Below are positions 19,034 through 28,909 of a stretch of DNA of 64,000 nt, in pieces (the first letter of the stretch is position 1; each line of letters begins with the position of its first letter). The translations under genes were made by a program, and so were the position numbers. The notes below the pieces were generated by a model, which was not told where the DNA came from, ran no database searches, and saw nothing but the letters and a program-made list of their open reading frames with translations. The stretch comes from Mycoplasmatota bacterium (GTDB lineage Bacteria; Bacillota_I; Bacilli_A; Izemoplasmatales; Hujiaoplasmataceae): contig CP076020.1 in assembly GCA_018622675.1 (NCBI GenBank), positions 1 through 64,000 of the forward strand, in the 5' to 3' direction.

Positions 19034-21841
19034 TTGAAAGATTTTATTACCATAAAAGGTGCAAGAGAAAATAATTTGAAATCTATTGATTTAGATTTCA
19101 AAAAAAATCAATTGATTGTGATGACTGGTTTATCTGGTTCAGGTAAAACAAGTTTAGCATTTGATACCATATATGAAGAAGGGCGAAGAAGATATGTTGA
19201 ATCTTTAAGTGCTTATGCAAGACAATTTTTGGGTAATATGAAGAAACCTGATGTTGATGTCATAGAAGGTTTATCACCTTCTATATCTATTGATCAAAAA
19301 TCAACTTCACATAATCCTCGTTCAACAGTAGGAACTGTAACAGAAATATATGATTATATTAGATTACTATATGCAAGGATTGGTAGGCCATATTGTCCAA
19401 CGCATCATATTGAAATTAAATCTCAATCAATACAAGAAATGACCGATAGAGTTTTAGAAAATGATCAATCAAAATTGATCATTCTTTCACCTGTTGTAAG
19501 AGGAAAAAAGGGTTCACATAAAGATGTTATTGAACACTTAAGAAAAGAAGGTTATACTCGCCTAAGGATTAATAATGAAGATTATGAACTTGATCAAGAT
19601 ATTGATTTAAATAAAAATAATAGATACGATATCGATGTTGTTATTGATAGAGTGATTGTAAAAGATTCAGCGCGCTCTAGATTGTATGATTCATTAGAAA
19701 CTGCATCTAAATTAGGTGAAGGTAATGTAAAAGTGATCATGGATGGAGAAGAAAAATTATTTAGTGAAAATTTTTCTTGTCCTGTTTGCGGTTTTACTAT
19801 CCCTGATCTAGAACCCCGACTTTTTTCTTTTAATGCCCCAAATGGCGCTTGTCAAACATGTAATGGACTAGGTTTTAATAGAAAAATTGATGTGAATGCA
19901 TTGTTGCCAGATAAAAGTTTAAGTTTAGAGGATAATGTATTTCAAAAATATGCTAAGAAAGATTCTATTTATTATAGACAAATTGAGCAAACTGCTTTAG
20001 CTTTAAAAATTCCTTTAGATAAACCTTTTAAAGATTTAACAAAAAAACAACAAAATATATTGCTATATGGGTCAGAAAAAGATATTGATTATAAATTTGT
20101 GTCAAGAGAAGGCCGTTTATTCCATAAGGCAAAAAAACCTTTTGAAGGTGTAATCACTGGCTTAGAAAGACGATATATGAGCACAAATTCGAAAATGATT
20201 CGTCGATGGATTGAAGGCATGATGAGTGATATAGAATGTGAAAGTTGTCATGGTAAAAGATTAAATCGAGAAGCTTTGTCTGTTTATATATCTGATAAAA
20301 ACATTGATGATGTTTCTAGGTTAAGTATTGTTGATTTACTAAGTTTTTTTAATCAAATCGACTTGAGAAAACAAGATGAAGAAATAGCGAGACCAATTAT
20401 TAAGGAAGTAAAGGATAGACTTAGTTTCTTAGTGAATGTAGGTTTAGATTATTTGACATTAGCGAGAGCTTCAATGACCCTTTCTGGCGGTGAAGCCCAA
20501 AGGATTCGATTAGCTACACAAATAGGCTCAAGGTTAACTGGTGTATTATATGTTTTGGATGAACCATCTATTGGTTTGCATCAAAGAGATAATCAACGTT
20601 TAATTCATTCTCTCAAAGAAATGAAAAATCTTGGTAACACAATGATTGTTGTGGAACATGATACTGAAATGATCCTAGAGAGTGACTTAGTTGTTGATAT
20701 AGGACCAGGTGCCGGAGACCACGGAGGACATTTAGAGTTTATAGGGACTCCAGAGGAATTAAAGGCCCATGGTTCATCAATTACTGGTAAATACCTTCGT
20801 GGTGAGCTTAAGATTGAGGTTCCTAAAGAAAGAAGAAAACATAATTTTGGTTATTTAAAAGTCATTGGTGCTAAACAAAACAACTTAAAAAATATTGATG
20901 TTGATTTTCCTATAGGCTGTTTGACAGTTGTGACTGGTGTATCTGGGTCTGGGAAATCTTCCTTGGTAAATGAAGTCTTATATAAAAATTTAACTAATCT
21001 AATAACACGCAGAAGAGAAACACCTGGTGAAGTTAAAGAAATTAAGAACTATGAGCAGTTTGACCGGATTATTGATATTGATCAATCACCCATAGGTAAA
21101 ACACCAAGATCAAATCCTGCGACATATACAGGTGTTTTTGATCATATCCGTGATATATTTGCTAAAACTAAAGAATCAAAATTAAGAGGATATAAAAAAG
21201 GTCGTTTTTCATTTAATGTCAAGGGTGGACGCTGTGAAACATGTCAGGGTGATGGTGTCATTAAAATTGAAATGCATTTTATGCCTGATGTTTATGTTGA
21301 ATGTGAAGAATGCCATGGTAAAAGATATAATAAGGAAACACTTCAAGTTAAATATAGGGGAAAAACAATTGCTGATGTTCTAGATATGCGTGTTGAAGAA
21401 GCAATGGAATTTTTTGATAAGATTCCCAAAGTTCAGAAGAAATTAGAAACCATTAATAATGTTGGACTTGGTTATATTAAGTTAGGCCAATCTTCAACAA
21501 CTTTATCTGGTGGAGAAGCACAAAGAGTTAAGTTAGCTTCAGAGTTATATAAGAGAATTACTGATAAATCTATATATATCTTAGATGAGCCAACAACGGG
21601 ATTACATACACATGATATTAAGAAATTAATGCAAGTATTGAATCATATAGTTGATAAGGGCGCTACAGTAATTATCATTGAACATAACCTAGATGTTATT
21701 AAAACAGCGGACCATATTATTGATTTGGGTCCTGAAGGTGGAGAAAGAGGGGGTAATCTATTGGCTCTTGGTACACCTGAAGAGATTACTAAAGTAAAAG
21801 AATCATATACAGGGCAATACTTAAAAGAAGTCCTAGATTAA
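19034..21841 (+). CDS. uvrA: UvrABC excinuclease subunit A
   Basis: Damage-recognition ATPase of nucleotide excision repair, about 935 residues. Two ABC ATPase modules are present: Walker A GLSGSGKTSLAFDTIYEEG and GVSGSGKSSLVNEVLY, each with a signature (TLSGGEAQRIRLA, TLSGGEAQRVKLA) and Walker B (YVLDEPSIGLHQRD, YILDEPTTGLHTHD). Zinc modules show CPVCGF, CQTCNG, CESCHG, CETCQG and CEECHG. The TTG at 19034 follows GGGTGA inside the ligA end; the GTG at 19025 has no such site. Confidence 0.96.
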   Translation: MKDFITIKGARENNLKSIDLDFKKNQLIVMTGLSGSGKTSLAFDTIYEEGRRRYVESLSAYARQFLGNMKKPDVDVIEGLSPSISIDQKSTSHNPRSTVGTVTEIYDYIRLLYARIGRPYCPTHHIEIKSQSIQEMTDRVLENDQSKLIILSPVVRGKKGSHKDVIEHLRKEGYTRLRINNEDYELDQDIDLNKNNRYDIDVVIDRVIVKDSARSRLYDSLETASKLGEGNVKVIMDGEEKLFSENFSCPVCGFTIPDLEPRLFSFNAPNGACQTCNGLGFNRKIDVNALLPDKSLSLEDNVFQKYAKKDSIYYRQIEQTALALKIPLDKPFKDLTKKQQNILLYGSEKDIDYKFVSREGRLFHKAKKPFEGVITGLERRYMSTNSKMIRRWIEGMMSDIECESCHGKRLNREALSVYISDKNIDDVSRLSIVDLLSFFNQIDLRKQDEEIARPIIKEVKDRLSFLVNVGLDYLTLARASMTLSGGEAQRIRLATQIGSRLTGVLYVLDEPSIGLHQRDNQRLIHSLKEMKNLGNTMIVVEHDTEMILESDLVVDIGPGAGDHGGHLEFIGTPEELKAHGSSITGKYLRGELKIEVPKERRKHNFGYLKVIGAKQNNLKNIDVDFPIGCLTVVTGVSGSGKSSLVNEVLYKNLTNLITRRRETPGEVKEIKNYEQFDRIIDIDQSPIGKTPRSNPATYTGVFDHIRDIFAKTKESKLRGYKKGRFSFNVKGGRCETCQGDGVIKIEMHFMPDVYVECEECHGKRYNKETLQVKYRGKTIADVLDMRVEEAMEFFDKIPKVQKKLETINNVGLGYIKLGQSSTTLSGGEAQRVKLASELYKRITDKSIYILDEPTTGLHTHDIKKLMQVLNHIVDKGATVIIIEHNLDVIKTADHIIDLGPEGGERGGNLLALGTPEEITKVKESYTGQYLKEVLD

Positions 21842-21904
21842 TCGTTAAATATCTATTTTTTATTAAATATGGTATGATATTCATAATAAAGTAGTGTGAT
21901 ATAC

Positions 21905-22468
21905 ATGAGTGAAAAAAATAATAATAAAGATAAAAAAACAAATGAAGAAATAAGAAAAGAAATAGAAGAATTAGAAAAACTCATTGAAAAAGTAAAAGAA
22001 CAAAATAAGAAAAACAAAAATAATATGGGTGGTAGAAATCCAATTATCAAAATTAATCTTGCATCAGTTTACTCTCGTAGTCGTTTGATTAATTTTATCA
22101 TTAGTTTGTTGGTGAATCTTATAACAGCTCTAGTTTTAGTTAAACTGATAGGGCATTTATTTGTCACAGGGTTAACAAACGACGTATATTTAATACTTGT
22201 TATTTTTGGTTTCACTTTGTTTGAAGAACTTTATAAGAAATATATGTTTAAAAAGCATATGCAGATAGTCATCTTTTCAGTGGGCACTATTTTCATTTTA
22301 ATCAATATGATTTACTTCTATTCCATCGATTTTCTTTTCTTTGGTTTTGGCTTGTTTATCAGTTCATATCACCATATTTTATTCGTTTTGGTGTTTATGT
22401 TCTTAAGATTTGGTATTAAACATATTTATAAACAGATAGAATTATATATAAATAAAAAAAAGAGGTGA
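21905..22468 (+). CDS. Membrane protein with N-terminal coiled coil, unknown function
   Basis: Protein of about 187 residues that I do not recognise. Residues 1-45 are highly charged (KEIEELEKLIEKVKEQNKK), predicting a cytoplasmic coiled coil; then come about four hydrophobic segments (LINFIISLLVNLITALVLVK, DVYLILVIFGFTLFEELY, IVIFSVGTIFILINMIYFY and FFGFGLFISSYHHILFVLVF). An in-frame GTG at 21896 is an alternative start; both have weak ribosome binding sites. An extended -10 (TGGTATGAT, box 21873-21878) lies upstream. It stands between uvrA and hprK, four bases from hprK, so it is probably co-transcribed with the hprK-lgt-whiA-acpS run. Confidence 0.7.
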   Translation: MSEKNNNKDKKTNEEIRKEIEELEKLIEKVKEQNKKNKNNMGGRNPIIKINLASVYSRSRLINFIISLLVNLITALVLVKLIGHLFVTGLTNDVYLILVIFGFTLFEELYKKYMFKKHMQIVIFSVGTIFILINMIYFYSIDFLFFGFGLFISSYHHILFVLVFMFLRFGIKHIYKQIELYINKKKR

Positions 22469-22472
22469 TTAC

Positions 22473-23420
22473 ATGACATCACTTAAAATTTCTGAGGTCA
22501 TTGAAGGGTTAGAATTAAAGTTGCTCGCAGGTAAAGATGGAATTAATAAAGAAGTTTCTGTTGTAGCTCTTGCCAAACCGGGCTTAGAATTAGCGGGGAT
22601 GCTAGATTTTTACGAAAATGATAGAATTCAAATTATAGGTTCAAAAGAAGCTGCTTATTTTCATTCTTTATCAAAGGAAGATCAATTATCTCGTGTTGAT
22701 TCAATGATGAAGAAAAAAGCACCAGCGATTATATTTACTAAAAACGTTGATGTTCCTAAATTATTTATAGAATTAGGAAATAAATATGATATTCCTATTT
22801 TAAAAAGTTTTTATATGACAACTTCTTTATTTAGTGAACTATATGATTTTCTTCAGGCAGGATTAGCTGAAAGAACATCTATGCACGGTGTTCTGATGGA
22901 TATTAATGGTGTTGGAGTCTTAATCACTGGGAAAAGCGGCATCGGTAAAAGTGAAGTTGCTTTAGAATTGATTAGACGGGGTTATATTTTAGTAGCTGAT
23001 GATACTGTAGAAATCTACCAAGTAGAAAAAGGTGTTTTAATCGGTGAAGCCCCAGATGTACTAAAAAAATTCCTTGAAATTAGAGGTGTGGGCGTTGTTA
23101 ATGTTGTTTATTTATTTGGTGTTAGATCGTATCGTGAAAAAAAGCGAATTTCCATTATTGTTGAATTAGATAAATGGAGCGATGAAGCAAAAACTGACCG
23201 ATTAGGGCTTAAAACCGGCAGAAGAAAGATTTTTGATACTTATGTTTCTTATGCATCACTCCCTATTACAGAAGCAAGGAACACAGCCACACTCGTTGAG
23301 GCAGCGGCTTTAGATTTTAAGTCTAAAGATATGGGGTACAATTCAGCTGAGGAATTTAATGACTTATTAAATAAACATATTATAAAGAATCAGGAGCTTG
23401 AGAATGAAAAAAACGATTAA
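22473..23420 (+). CDS. hprK: HPr kinase/phosphorylase
   Basis: Bifunctional kinase/phosphorylase of Ser46 of HPr, the central carbon-catabolite sensor of low-GC Gram-positives. Length 315. The N-terminal domain spans residues 1-130. The C-terminal kinase has His in SMHGVLMDING, Walker A GKSGIGKSEVALELI (about 153-167), VADDTVEIY and the signature LEIRGVGVVNVV. GAGGTGATTAC precedes the ATG. Its presence implies a PTS or at least HPr-based regulation elsewhere in the genome. It overlaps lgt by 17 bases. Confidence 0.95.
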   Translation: MTSLKISEVIEGLELKLLAGKDGINKEVSVVALAKPGLELAGMLDFYENDRIQIIGSKEAAYFHSLSKEDQLSRVDSMMKKKAPAIIFTKNVDVPKLFIELGNKYDIPILKSFYMTTSLFSELYDFLQAGLAERTSMHGVLMDINGVGVLITGKSGIGKSEVALELIRRGYILVADDTVEIYQVEKGVLIGEAPDVLKKFLEIRGVGVVNVVYLFGVRSYREKKRISIIVELDKWSDEAKTDRLGLKTGRRKIFDTYVSYASLPITEARNTATLVEAAALDFKSKDMGYNSAEEFNDLLNKHIIKNQELENEKND

Positions 23421-24636
23421 AATAACATTATTATCATTAGCATTATTTATAACACTTGCCTTGTTTGGTATGAATAATCATCAAAATGTTTTTGCAGATG
23501 AAACAACAGAACCTTTTACAGTTACATTTGTTGATTATGATGGACAAATACTAAAAGAAATATCATGTGATACGTCGCCTTGTGAAATAGTGCCACCAAC
23601 AAGTCCCAATAATAAAGAGAATTCAAGATTTTTAAGATGGTCTATATTTGAAGAAGATTTTGCTTCTATTGATGAGAATACTGAAATAGAGGCCATATAT
23701 AGCTTAGATAACAGGTTAGTTTCTATTGGTGGAAGAGATATAGTCTTTTATTCTTTCTTCATAGTCTTAGGAATACTGATTGCCTTAGGTTTAGGTTTAA
23801 GAGAAACAGAACGAATAGGTATGAAAAAAGATGACTTATTAGATGGTTTCTTATGGATTGTTCCACTTGCTATTTTAGGAGCTAGGTTATGGTATGTTGC
23901 ATTCGAATTAGATAACTTCGTCTATGGTGGTTTTTTTGAATCCTTGTTAAGAATTATAGGCTTTAGAACGGGTGAGTTAGATTTTTCTAATTTTGGTTTA
24001 GAAGGTTTAGCCATTCACGGCGCTTTCTTTACAGCAATTATTCTTGCATATTTTTATACAAGAAAAAAAGAAATTGATGTTTTTAAAATGCTTGATATTG
24101 TAGCGATTGGATTTATCATTGCCCAAGCATTTGGTAGATGGGGTAATTTCTTTAACCAAGAAGCTCATGGTGGATTGGTTGGAGGTATGACTGAAGGTGT
24201 TGCCAACTTAACCATTAAAGAACAATTTGAATATTTAAGATATACATTGAATATTCCTGAGTTTATTGTTAATAATATGTTCATGCCTAAAGAAAATGAG
24301 TTTGTTGTACAACCAGGTTTTTACCATCCTACATTTTTCTATGAATCGATGTTAAATTTAATTGGATTCTCAATTATGTTAATCCTAAGAAGAATTAAAA
24401 AGATTCATTTTGGTGAAATTTTTGCCTTCTATTTAATATGGTATGGCGGTGTTAGAATCTTCATTGAAACAATGAGAACTGACCCACTTACTTTTGAATT
24501 CTTAGGAATGACATTGAAATCAGCAATTGTTACATCAGGATTAATGATTATTGGCGCGATTGCTTTATCCGTATTTGTAAGGTTAAAAAGAAAGGATGAG
24601 ACTTACGCTAAGTCGAAAAACACATTTAAATTTTAA
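23404..24636 (+). CDS. lgt: Prolipoprotein diacylglyceryl transferase with extra secreted InlB-repeat-like domain
   Basis: Transfers diacylglycerol from phosphatidylglycerol to the lipobox Cys of prolipoproteins. Residues from about 110 onward form the Lgt core, with GLAIHGAFF (catalytic-region His), the signature FGRWGNFFNQEAHGG and GGVRIFIETMRTDP. The total of about 411 residues is well above the usual 260-300 because residues 1-105 are extra: a signal peptide (hydrophobic LLSLALFITLALFG, possible cleavage after NVFA) and a small domain TVTFVDYDGQILKEI...FLRWSIF resembling InlB B-repeats, with two cysteines. ATG at 23404 behind AGGAG. The fusion frame is continuous. Confidence 0.92.
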   Translation: MKKTIKITLLSLALFITLALFGMNNHQNVFADETTEPFTVTFVDYDGQILKEISCDTSPCEIVPPTSPNNKENSRFLRWSIFEEDFASIDENTEIEAIYSLDNRLVSIGGRDIVFYSFFIVLGILIALGLGLRETERIGMKKDDLLDGFLWIVPLAILGARLWYVAFELDNFVYGGFFESLLRIIGFRTGELDFSNFGLEGLAIHGAFFTAIILAYFYTRKKEIDVFKMLDIVAIGFIIAQAFGRWGNFFNQEAHGGLVGGMTEGVANLTIKEQFEYLRYTLNIPEFIVNNMFMPKENEFVVQPGFYHPTFFYESMLNLIGFSIMLILRRIKKIHFGEIFAFYLIWYGGVRIFIETMRTDPLTFEFLGMTLKSAIVTSGLMIIGAIALSVFVRLKRKDETYAKSKNTFKF

Positions 24637-24666
24637 AATTTATGACATAGGAAGTATGGTGATGTT

Positions 24667-25620
24667 ATGTCATTTGCAAAAGAAGTTAAAAAAGAACTTC
24701 AAAGTTTAAAGCATTTAAATTGTTGTAATAAAGCAGAATTATCTGCTTTATTACATATAAATGGGTCTATTGAAAAAAATAATCATGGCATTAGCATTGT
24801 TTTTCAAACAACAAACAATACAGTTGTAAGACGTTTTGTCTATCTTTATAAGCAACTATATGATTATGATTACACCCTAATGCAAAAAAAAGTTAAACAG
24901 TTTAAAAATAAAGAACAGTTTATTGTAAAGATTAATGAGTCTGCGGATGTTTTAATGAATGAATTATCTTTAATTAATAAAGACGCTATGTTTTTCCAAG
25001 ATGTTGATCAAAAGATTATCGATACTGAATGTTGTAAAAAAGCATATCTTAGAGGGGCTTTTTTAGCTTCTGGTTCGGTGAATTCTCCAAAAACAAGTGC
25101 TTATCATTTAGAAATTCAATCATATTCAGAAGAACATGCAAAAGTTATTCAAAAATTAGCTGATGAATTTAATTTAAACGCTAAAGTTTCTAAGAATAAA
25201 CGCGGTTATATTACTTATTTAAAGGAAGCAGAAAGAATTGCGGATTTTTTAAGGGTTGTTGGCGCTAATAATGCCTTGTTTGAATTTGAAGATACCAGAA
25301 TCAAAAGAGATTTTAAAAATTCAATTAATAGGGTTATTAACTGTGATATCGCTAATGAAAAAAAGGCAATGGATGCTGCAAATGAACAATTAAAGAATAT
25401 TAGTATCATAGAACAGTATTCTGATAAAAAGCCTTCTAAATCAATGGAAGAAGCAATTTTTCTTAGAAAAAAATATCCTGAAGCCTCTTTATTAGAGTTA
25501 AGTTATGTATCTGTTGAACACTTTGATAAACAAATATCTAAGTCAGCTTTAAATCATCGATTTAGGGCTATCAAAGATTTAGCTAATAAAATTAGAATTT
25601 CTGAGGTTCATCATGATTAA
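24667..25620 (+). CDS. whiA: Cell-division regulator WhiA
   Basis: DNA-binding protein of 317 residues linked to cell division and chromosome segregation in Gram-positives. The N-terminal half is a degenerate LAGLIDADG homing-endonuclease fold (KKAYLRGAFLASGSVNSPKT, then YHLEIQSYSEEHAK); the C-terminal half is a helix-turn-helix (LRKKYPEASLLELS and the terminal SKSALNHRFRAI). In Bacilli whiA normally follows yvcK; here it sits between lgt and acpS, and it overlaps acpS by eight bases. Confidence 0.94.
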   Translation: MSFAKEVKKELQSLKHLNCCNKAELSALLHINGSIEKNNHGISIVFQTTNNTVVRRFVYLYKQLYDYDYTLMQKKVKQFKNKEQFIVKINESADVLMNELSLINKDAMFFQDVDQKIIDTECCKKAYLRGAFLASGSVNSPKTSAYHLEIQSYSEEHAKVIQKLADEFNLNAKVSKNKRGYITYLKEAERIADFLRVVGANNALFEFEDTRIKRDFKNSINRVINCDIANEKKAMDAANEQLKNISIIEQYSDKKPSKSMEEAIFLRKKYPEASLLELSYVSVEHFDKQISKSALNHRFRAIKDLANKIRISEVHHD

Positions 25621-25954
25621 AGGGATAGGTATTGATATATGTCAAATCAGTCGGATTGATTTATCTTCTTATCATCGAATATTGACTGAGGAAGAAATAG
25701 ACTTATATCAAAAAATTAAATTAGAGAAAAAAAAGTATGAATTTTTATCTGGTCGGTTTAGTGCGAAAGAAGCGTTATTTAAAGCTTTAAACCACATCAA
25801 TCATGAAGTGTTGATGCGAGATATTGTGATTTTAAATGATGATTTAGGAAGACCAGTAGTTATTAAACCAAAGCTTAAAGGGTATCATATTTTCATCAGC
25901 ATATCTCATGAAGTAGAATATGCCGTGGCTCAAGCCATCGTTGAGTTAGTATAA
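25613..25954 (+). CDS. acpS: Holo-[acyl-carrier-protein] synthase
   Basis: Transfers 4'-phosphopantetheine from CoA to ACP. Length 113 is typical. Motifs: GIGIDICQISRI with the Mg-binding Asp at the N-terminus and RFSAKEALFKAL with the Glu and Lys of the active site, then ISISHEVEYAVAQAIVE. It ends the uvrA-to-acpS run. Its substrate in this organism would be the fatty-acid ACP; the CitD-type carrier later in the window uses a different, CitX/CitG-dependent group. Confidence 0.94.
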   Translation: MIKGIGIDICQISRIDLSSYHRILTEEEIDLYQKIKLEKKKYEFLSGRFSAKEALFKALNHINHEVLMRDIVILNDDLGRPVVIKPKLKGYHIFISISHEVEYAVAQAIVELV

Positions 25955-26017
25955 AAAAAAATAAACACTTGAATTATTATGATAAATTAGATAAAATTAA
26001 AACACTGAGGTGATAAA

Positions 26018-26542
26018 ATGGCAACTTATAAGAAAGGGTTTAAAAAAGAAAACCCACAAGTAACAATACTTAAAACAATCGTCGCAATAATCGTTGCAGT
26101 TGGTATATTTATATTAATTGCATTCATCTATGATAAAGCAACAGAATGGAAAGATTATAAGAGTTATGATCATATTGAAACTTATGATAAAGTTTTAAAC
26201 AATAATGACGGTAATTACGTTGTTTACTTCTATAATGAAACCTGTGCTGCTTGTGCTGAAATTAAAGAAGACGTATTAAGTGTGATGAATGAAGTTAACA
26301 AAGATAGAGATATTTTCTATTTAGCAAACACAGCATCAATTATAGCTCAAGAAGTCGAAGATGAAGAAGACGAATATGGCAAAGAAGAACTTGAAGCAGA
26401 CTTAAATGTTGATGAAATCTTAACGCCTATGATGGTTGTTGTGGTTGATGGGCAATTTGAGGAAGTGATTGAAGGACGTATAAATATTAATGATTTCCTT
26501 GAAAAAGTTGAAAATGAAACATATGCACCATTTAATGATTAG
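26018..26542 (+). CDS. Membrane-anchored thioredoxin-like protein
   Basis: Protein of 174 residues with one N-terminal membrane span (ILKTIVAIIVAVGIFILIAF, about residues 18-37) and an extracytoplasmic thioredoxin fold. The redox motif is CAAC in YFYNETCAACAEIKED, near residue 75, and the cis-Pro-like segment is ILTPMMVVVVDG. It is probably a thiol oxidoreductase on the outer face of the membrane. GAGGTGATAAA precedes the ATG. It is monocistronic, with a terminator directly after the stop. Confidence 0.8.
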   Translation: MATYKKGFKKENPQVTILKTIVAIIVAVGIFILIAFIYDKATEWKDYKSYDHIETYDKVLNNNDGNYVVYFYNETCAACAEIKEDVLSVMNEVNKDRDIFYLANTASIIAQEVEDEEDEYGKEELEADLNVDEILTPMMVVVVDGQFEEVIEGRININDFLEKVENETYAPFND

Positions 26543-26568
26543 AGCTATAATTTAGCTCTTTTTTTTTA
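26541..26568 (+). terminator. Terminator after the membrane thioredoxin
   Basis: AGAGCTA (26541-26547) pairs with TAGCTCT (26553-26559) and is followed by a ten-T run; it overlaps the stop codon. Confidence 0.85.
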
Positions 26569-26620
26569 CAAAAAATCTTATAAATATGGTAAAATATTTA
26601 AGTAGAAAGTGGGTAAAAAT

Positions 26621-28822
26621 ATGGAATATTTAAATGATTCATTGATCAAAGAAGTGGCAAGTAATCAAAACATTACAGTCAGCCAAGTGAAAGTAGTATT
26701 AGAACTTCTTGAAGAAGGAAATACAGTTCCTTTTATTGCTAGATATCGTAAGGAAAAAACCAATTCTTTAGATGAAGAAGAAATCAGAGCAATTCAAAAA
26801 GAATATGAATATAGTAAAAACTTGCAAGATAGAAAAGAAGATATTATACGATTAATTGATGAAAAAGGCATGCTCACTGATGATTTGAAACAAAACATTA
26901 TGAATGCTGATAAGTTAGTAGATTTAGAAGATATATATCGTCCTTTCAAGGAAAAAAAGAAAACGAAAGCAACTGAAGCCATAAAAAAAGGTTTGGAACC
27001 TTTAGCGGATTATATGATGACTTTTCCAAAAGAGGGGTCTTTAGAAGAAATAGCGAGTCCTTATCTTAACGATCAAGTCTTAACGACTGAGGATGCTTAT
27101 GTTGGAGCCAAGTATATTATTTCTGAAAGAATATCTGACCAAGCGGATTATAGAAAATGGATTAGAGAATATACATATAATCACGGTTTTTTACTTGCTT
27201 CAAAGAAGAAAAATGCTGAAGATCCTTATAAAACGTATGAAATTTATTATGATTATGAAGAGAAATTAGTATCTATTAAATTACATAGAATATTAGCTAT
27301 TAATCGCGCTGAAAAAGAAAAAATTATCACAGCTAAGATTAATGTGGATACGGATCCTATTTTTAATTATTTACACACAAAAGTCATTAATGGTCGTTCT
27401 TCTATTTATAATGAAATGATTGAAGAAGCTTATATCGATGGATATAAAAGACTAATTAGTGGATCTATTGAAAGAGAAATTAGAAGTGATCTAACTGAAA
27501 AAGCAGAAGATCAAGCCATCCATATTTTTTCTGAAAATCTAAGGTCTCTATTGCTTCAACCACCATTAAAAGGAAGGGTAGTGCTTGGAGTTGATCCAGC
27601 ATTTAGAACGGGTTGTAAAATGGCTATCATTGATAAGTACGGCAAATATTTAACGAAAGATGTTATTTATCCTCACGAAGCTTATCCTGGTGCAAGAGTT
27701 CAACTAGATAAAGTTAATGATGCAAAAGATAAAGTTAAGAAACTATTATCAAACTACCCAGTTGATATCATTGCCATTGGAAATGGAACCGCATCAAGAG
27801 AAACAGAAAAATTTATTGTTGATCTTCTCAAAGAAATAAAAAGTAATATCCAATATGTTATTGTAGATGAAGCAGGAGCGAGTGTTTATTCGGCAAGTCC
27901 TCTTGCAAGAGATGAGTTTCCAGATTTTCAAGTTGAAGAAAGATCTGCGGTTAGTATTGCTAGACGTATACAAGACCCCCTATCTGAATTGGTCAAAATA
28001 GACCCAAAATCAATTGGTGTCGGCCAGTATCAACATGATGTCACTCAAACAAAATTAAATGATTCTTTAGAGTTTGTAGTAACGACTGCAGTAAATCAAG
28101 TTGGTGTTAATGTGAATACCGCAAGTCAATCATTATTACAATTTGTTTCAGGATTGTCAGAAAAAGTCGCTAAAAATATTGTGGCTTTTAGAGAAGAAAA
28201 TGGTCCATTTACTGATAGAAAGAAAATTAAAAAAGTAAAAAATGTGGGTGCTAAGACTTTTGAACAATCTGTAGGGTTCTTGAGAATCTTTAATTCAAAG
28301 AATCCACTAGATAAAACTCCTATTCATCCGGAAAGTTATGACTTAGCTAACCATATTCTTGAAATCTTAAATTTAGATGTACAAGATATCGGTTCAGACA
28401 AAATTAAAGAAGAGATAGAAAAAGTTAATATTAATGATTTGGCGAAACAATTAAACGAACATAAAATTCTAATACAAGATATATTAGATGCTTTTATATC
28501 ACCTACTAGAGATATTAGAGATGCTTACCCACAACCTTTGTTAAAAAATGATTTGTTAAGTTTAGAGGACCTAAATCCAGGAATGGAATTACAAGGTACA
28601 GTTAGAAATGTTGTTGATTTTGGTGCATTTGTGGATGTAGGTATTAAAGAAGCTGGTTTAGTTCACATATCCAAATTGAGTAAAAGTTATGTAAAACATC
28701 CTCTAGATGTGGTGAAAGTTGGAGATATTGTAAAAGTTTGGGTATTAAATGCTGACATAGATCGAAAAAGATTACAATTAACAATGATCAAGCCAGATGA
28801 ATTTCAAGATTTTGTTAAATAA
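26621..28822 (+). CDS. tex: Tex-family RNA-binding transcription accessory protein
   Basis: Nucleic-acid-binding protein of about 733 residues. Order of domains: N-terminal Tex helical region (VPFIARYRKEKTNSLDEEEI), YqgF/RuvX-like RNase H fold (VLGVDPAFRTGCKMAIID, about 320-460), helix-hairpin-helix segments (GVGQYQHDV, ENGPFTDRKKIKKVKNVG) and a C-terminal S1 domain (GMELQGTVRNVVDFGAFVDV). A GTG at 26609 is in frame, but the ATG at 26621 gives the family N-terminus at good distance from AAAGTGGG. Function in vivo is poorly known. Confidence 0.94.
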   Translation: MEYLNDSLIKEVASNQNITVSQVKVVLELLEEGNTVPFIARYRKEKTNSLDEEEIRAIQKEYEYSKNLQDRKEDIIRLIDEKGMLTDDLKQNIMNADKLVDLEDIYRPFKEKKKTKATEAIKKGLEPLADYMMTFPKEGSLEEIASPYLNDQVLTTEDAYVGAKYIISERISDQADYRKWIREYTYNHGFLLASKKKNAEDPYKTYEIYYDYEEKLVSIKLHRILAINRAEKEKIITAKINVDTDPIFNYLHTKVINGRSSIYNEMIEEAYIDGYKRLISGSIEREIRSDLTEKAEDQAIHIFSENLRSLLLQPPLKGRVVLGVDPAFRTGCKMAIIDKYGKYLTKDVIYPHEAYPGARVQLDKVNDAKDKVKKLLSNYPVDIIAIGNGTASRETEKFIVDLLKEIKSNIQYVIVDEAGASVYSASPLARDEFPDFQVEERSAVSIARRIQDPLSELVKIDPKSIGVGQYQHDVTQTKLNDSLEFVVTTAVNQVGVNVNTASQSLLQFVSGLSEKVAKNIVAFREENGPFTDRKKIKKVKNVGAKTFEQSVGFLRIFNSKNPLDKTPIHPESYDLANHILEILNLDVQDIGSDKIKEEIEKVNINDLAKQLNEHKILIQDILDAFISPTRDIRDAYPQPLLKNDLLSLEDLNPGMELQGTVRNVVDFGAFVDVGIKEAGLVHISKLSKSYVKHPLDVVKVGDIVKVWVLNADIDRKRLQLTMIKPDEFQDFVK

Positions 28823-28909
28823 AGTTGATTTATACTGATATAATTGAAATATCAATGATTTACATATATAATATGAATATAAGCATTTTAAACTAAAAGG
28901 AGGTTTATT

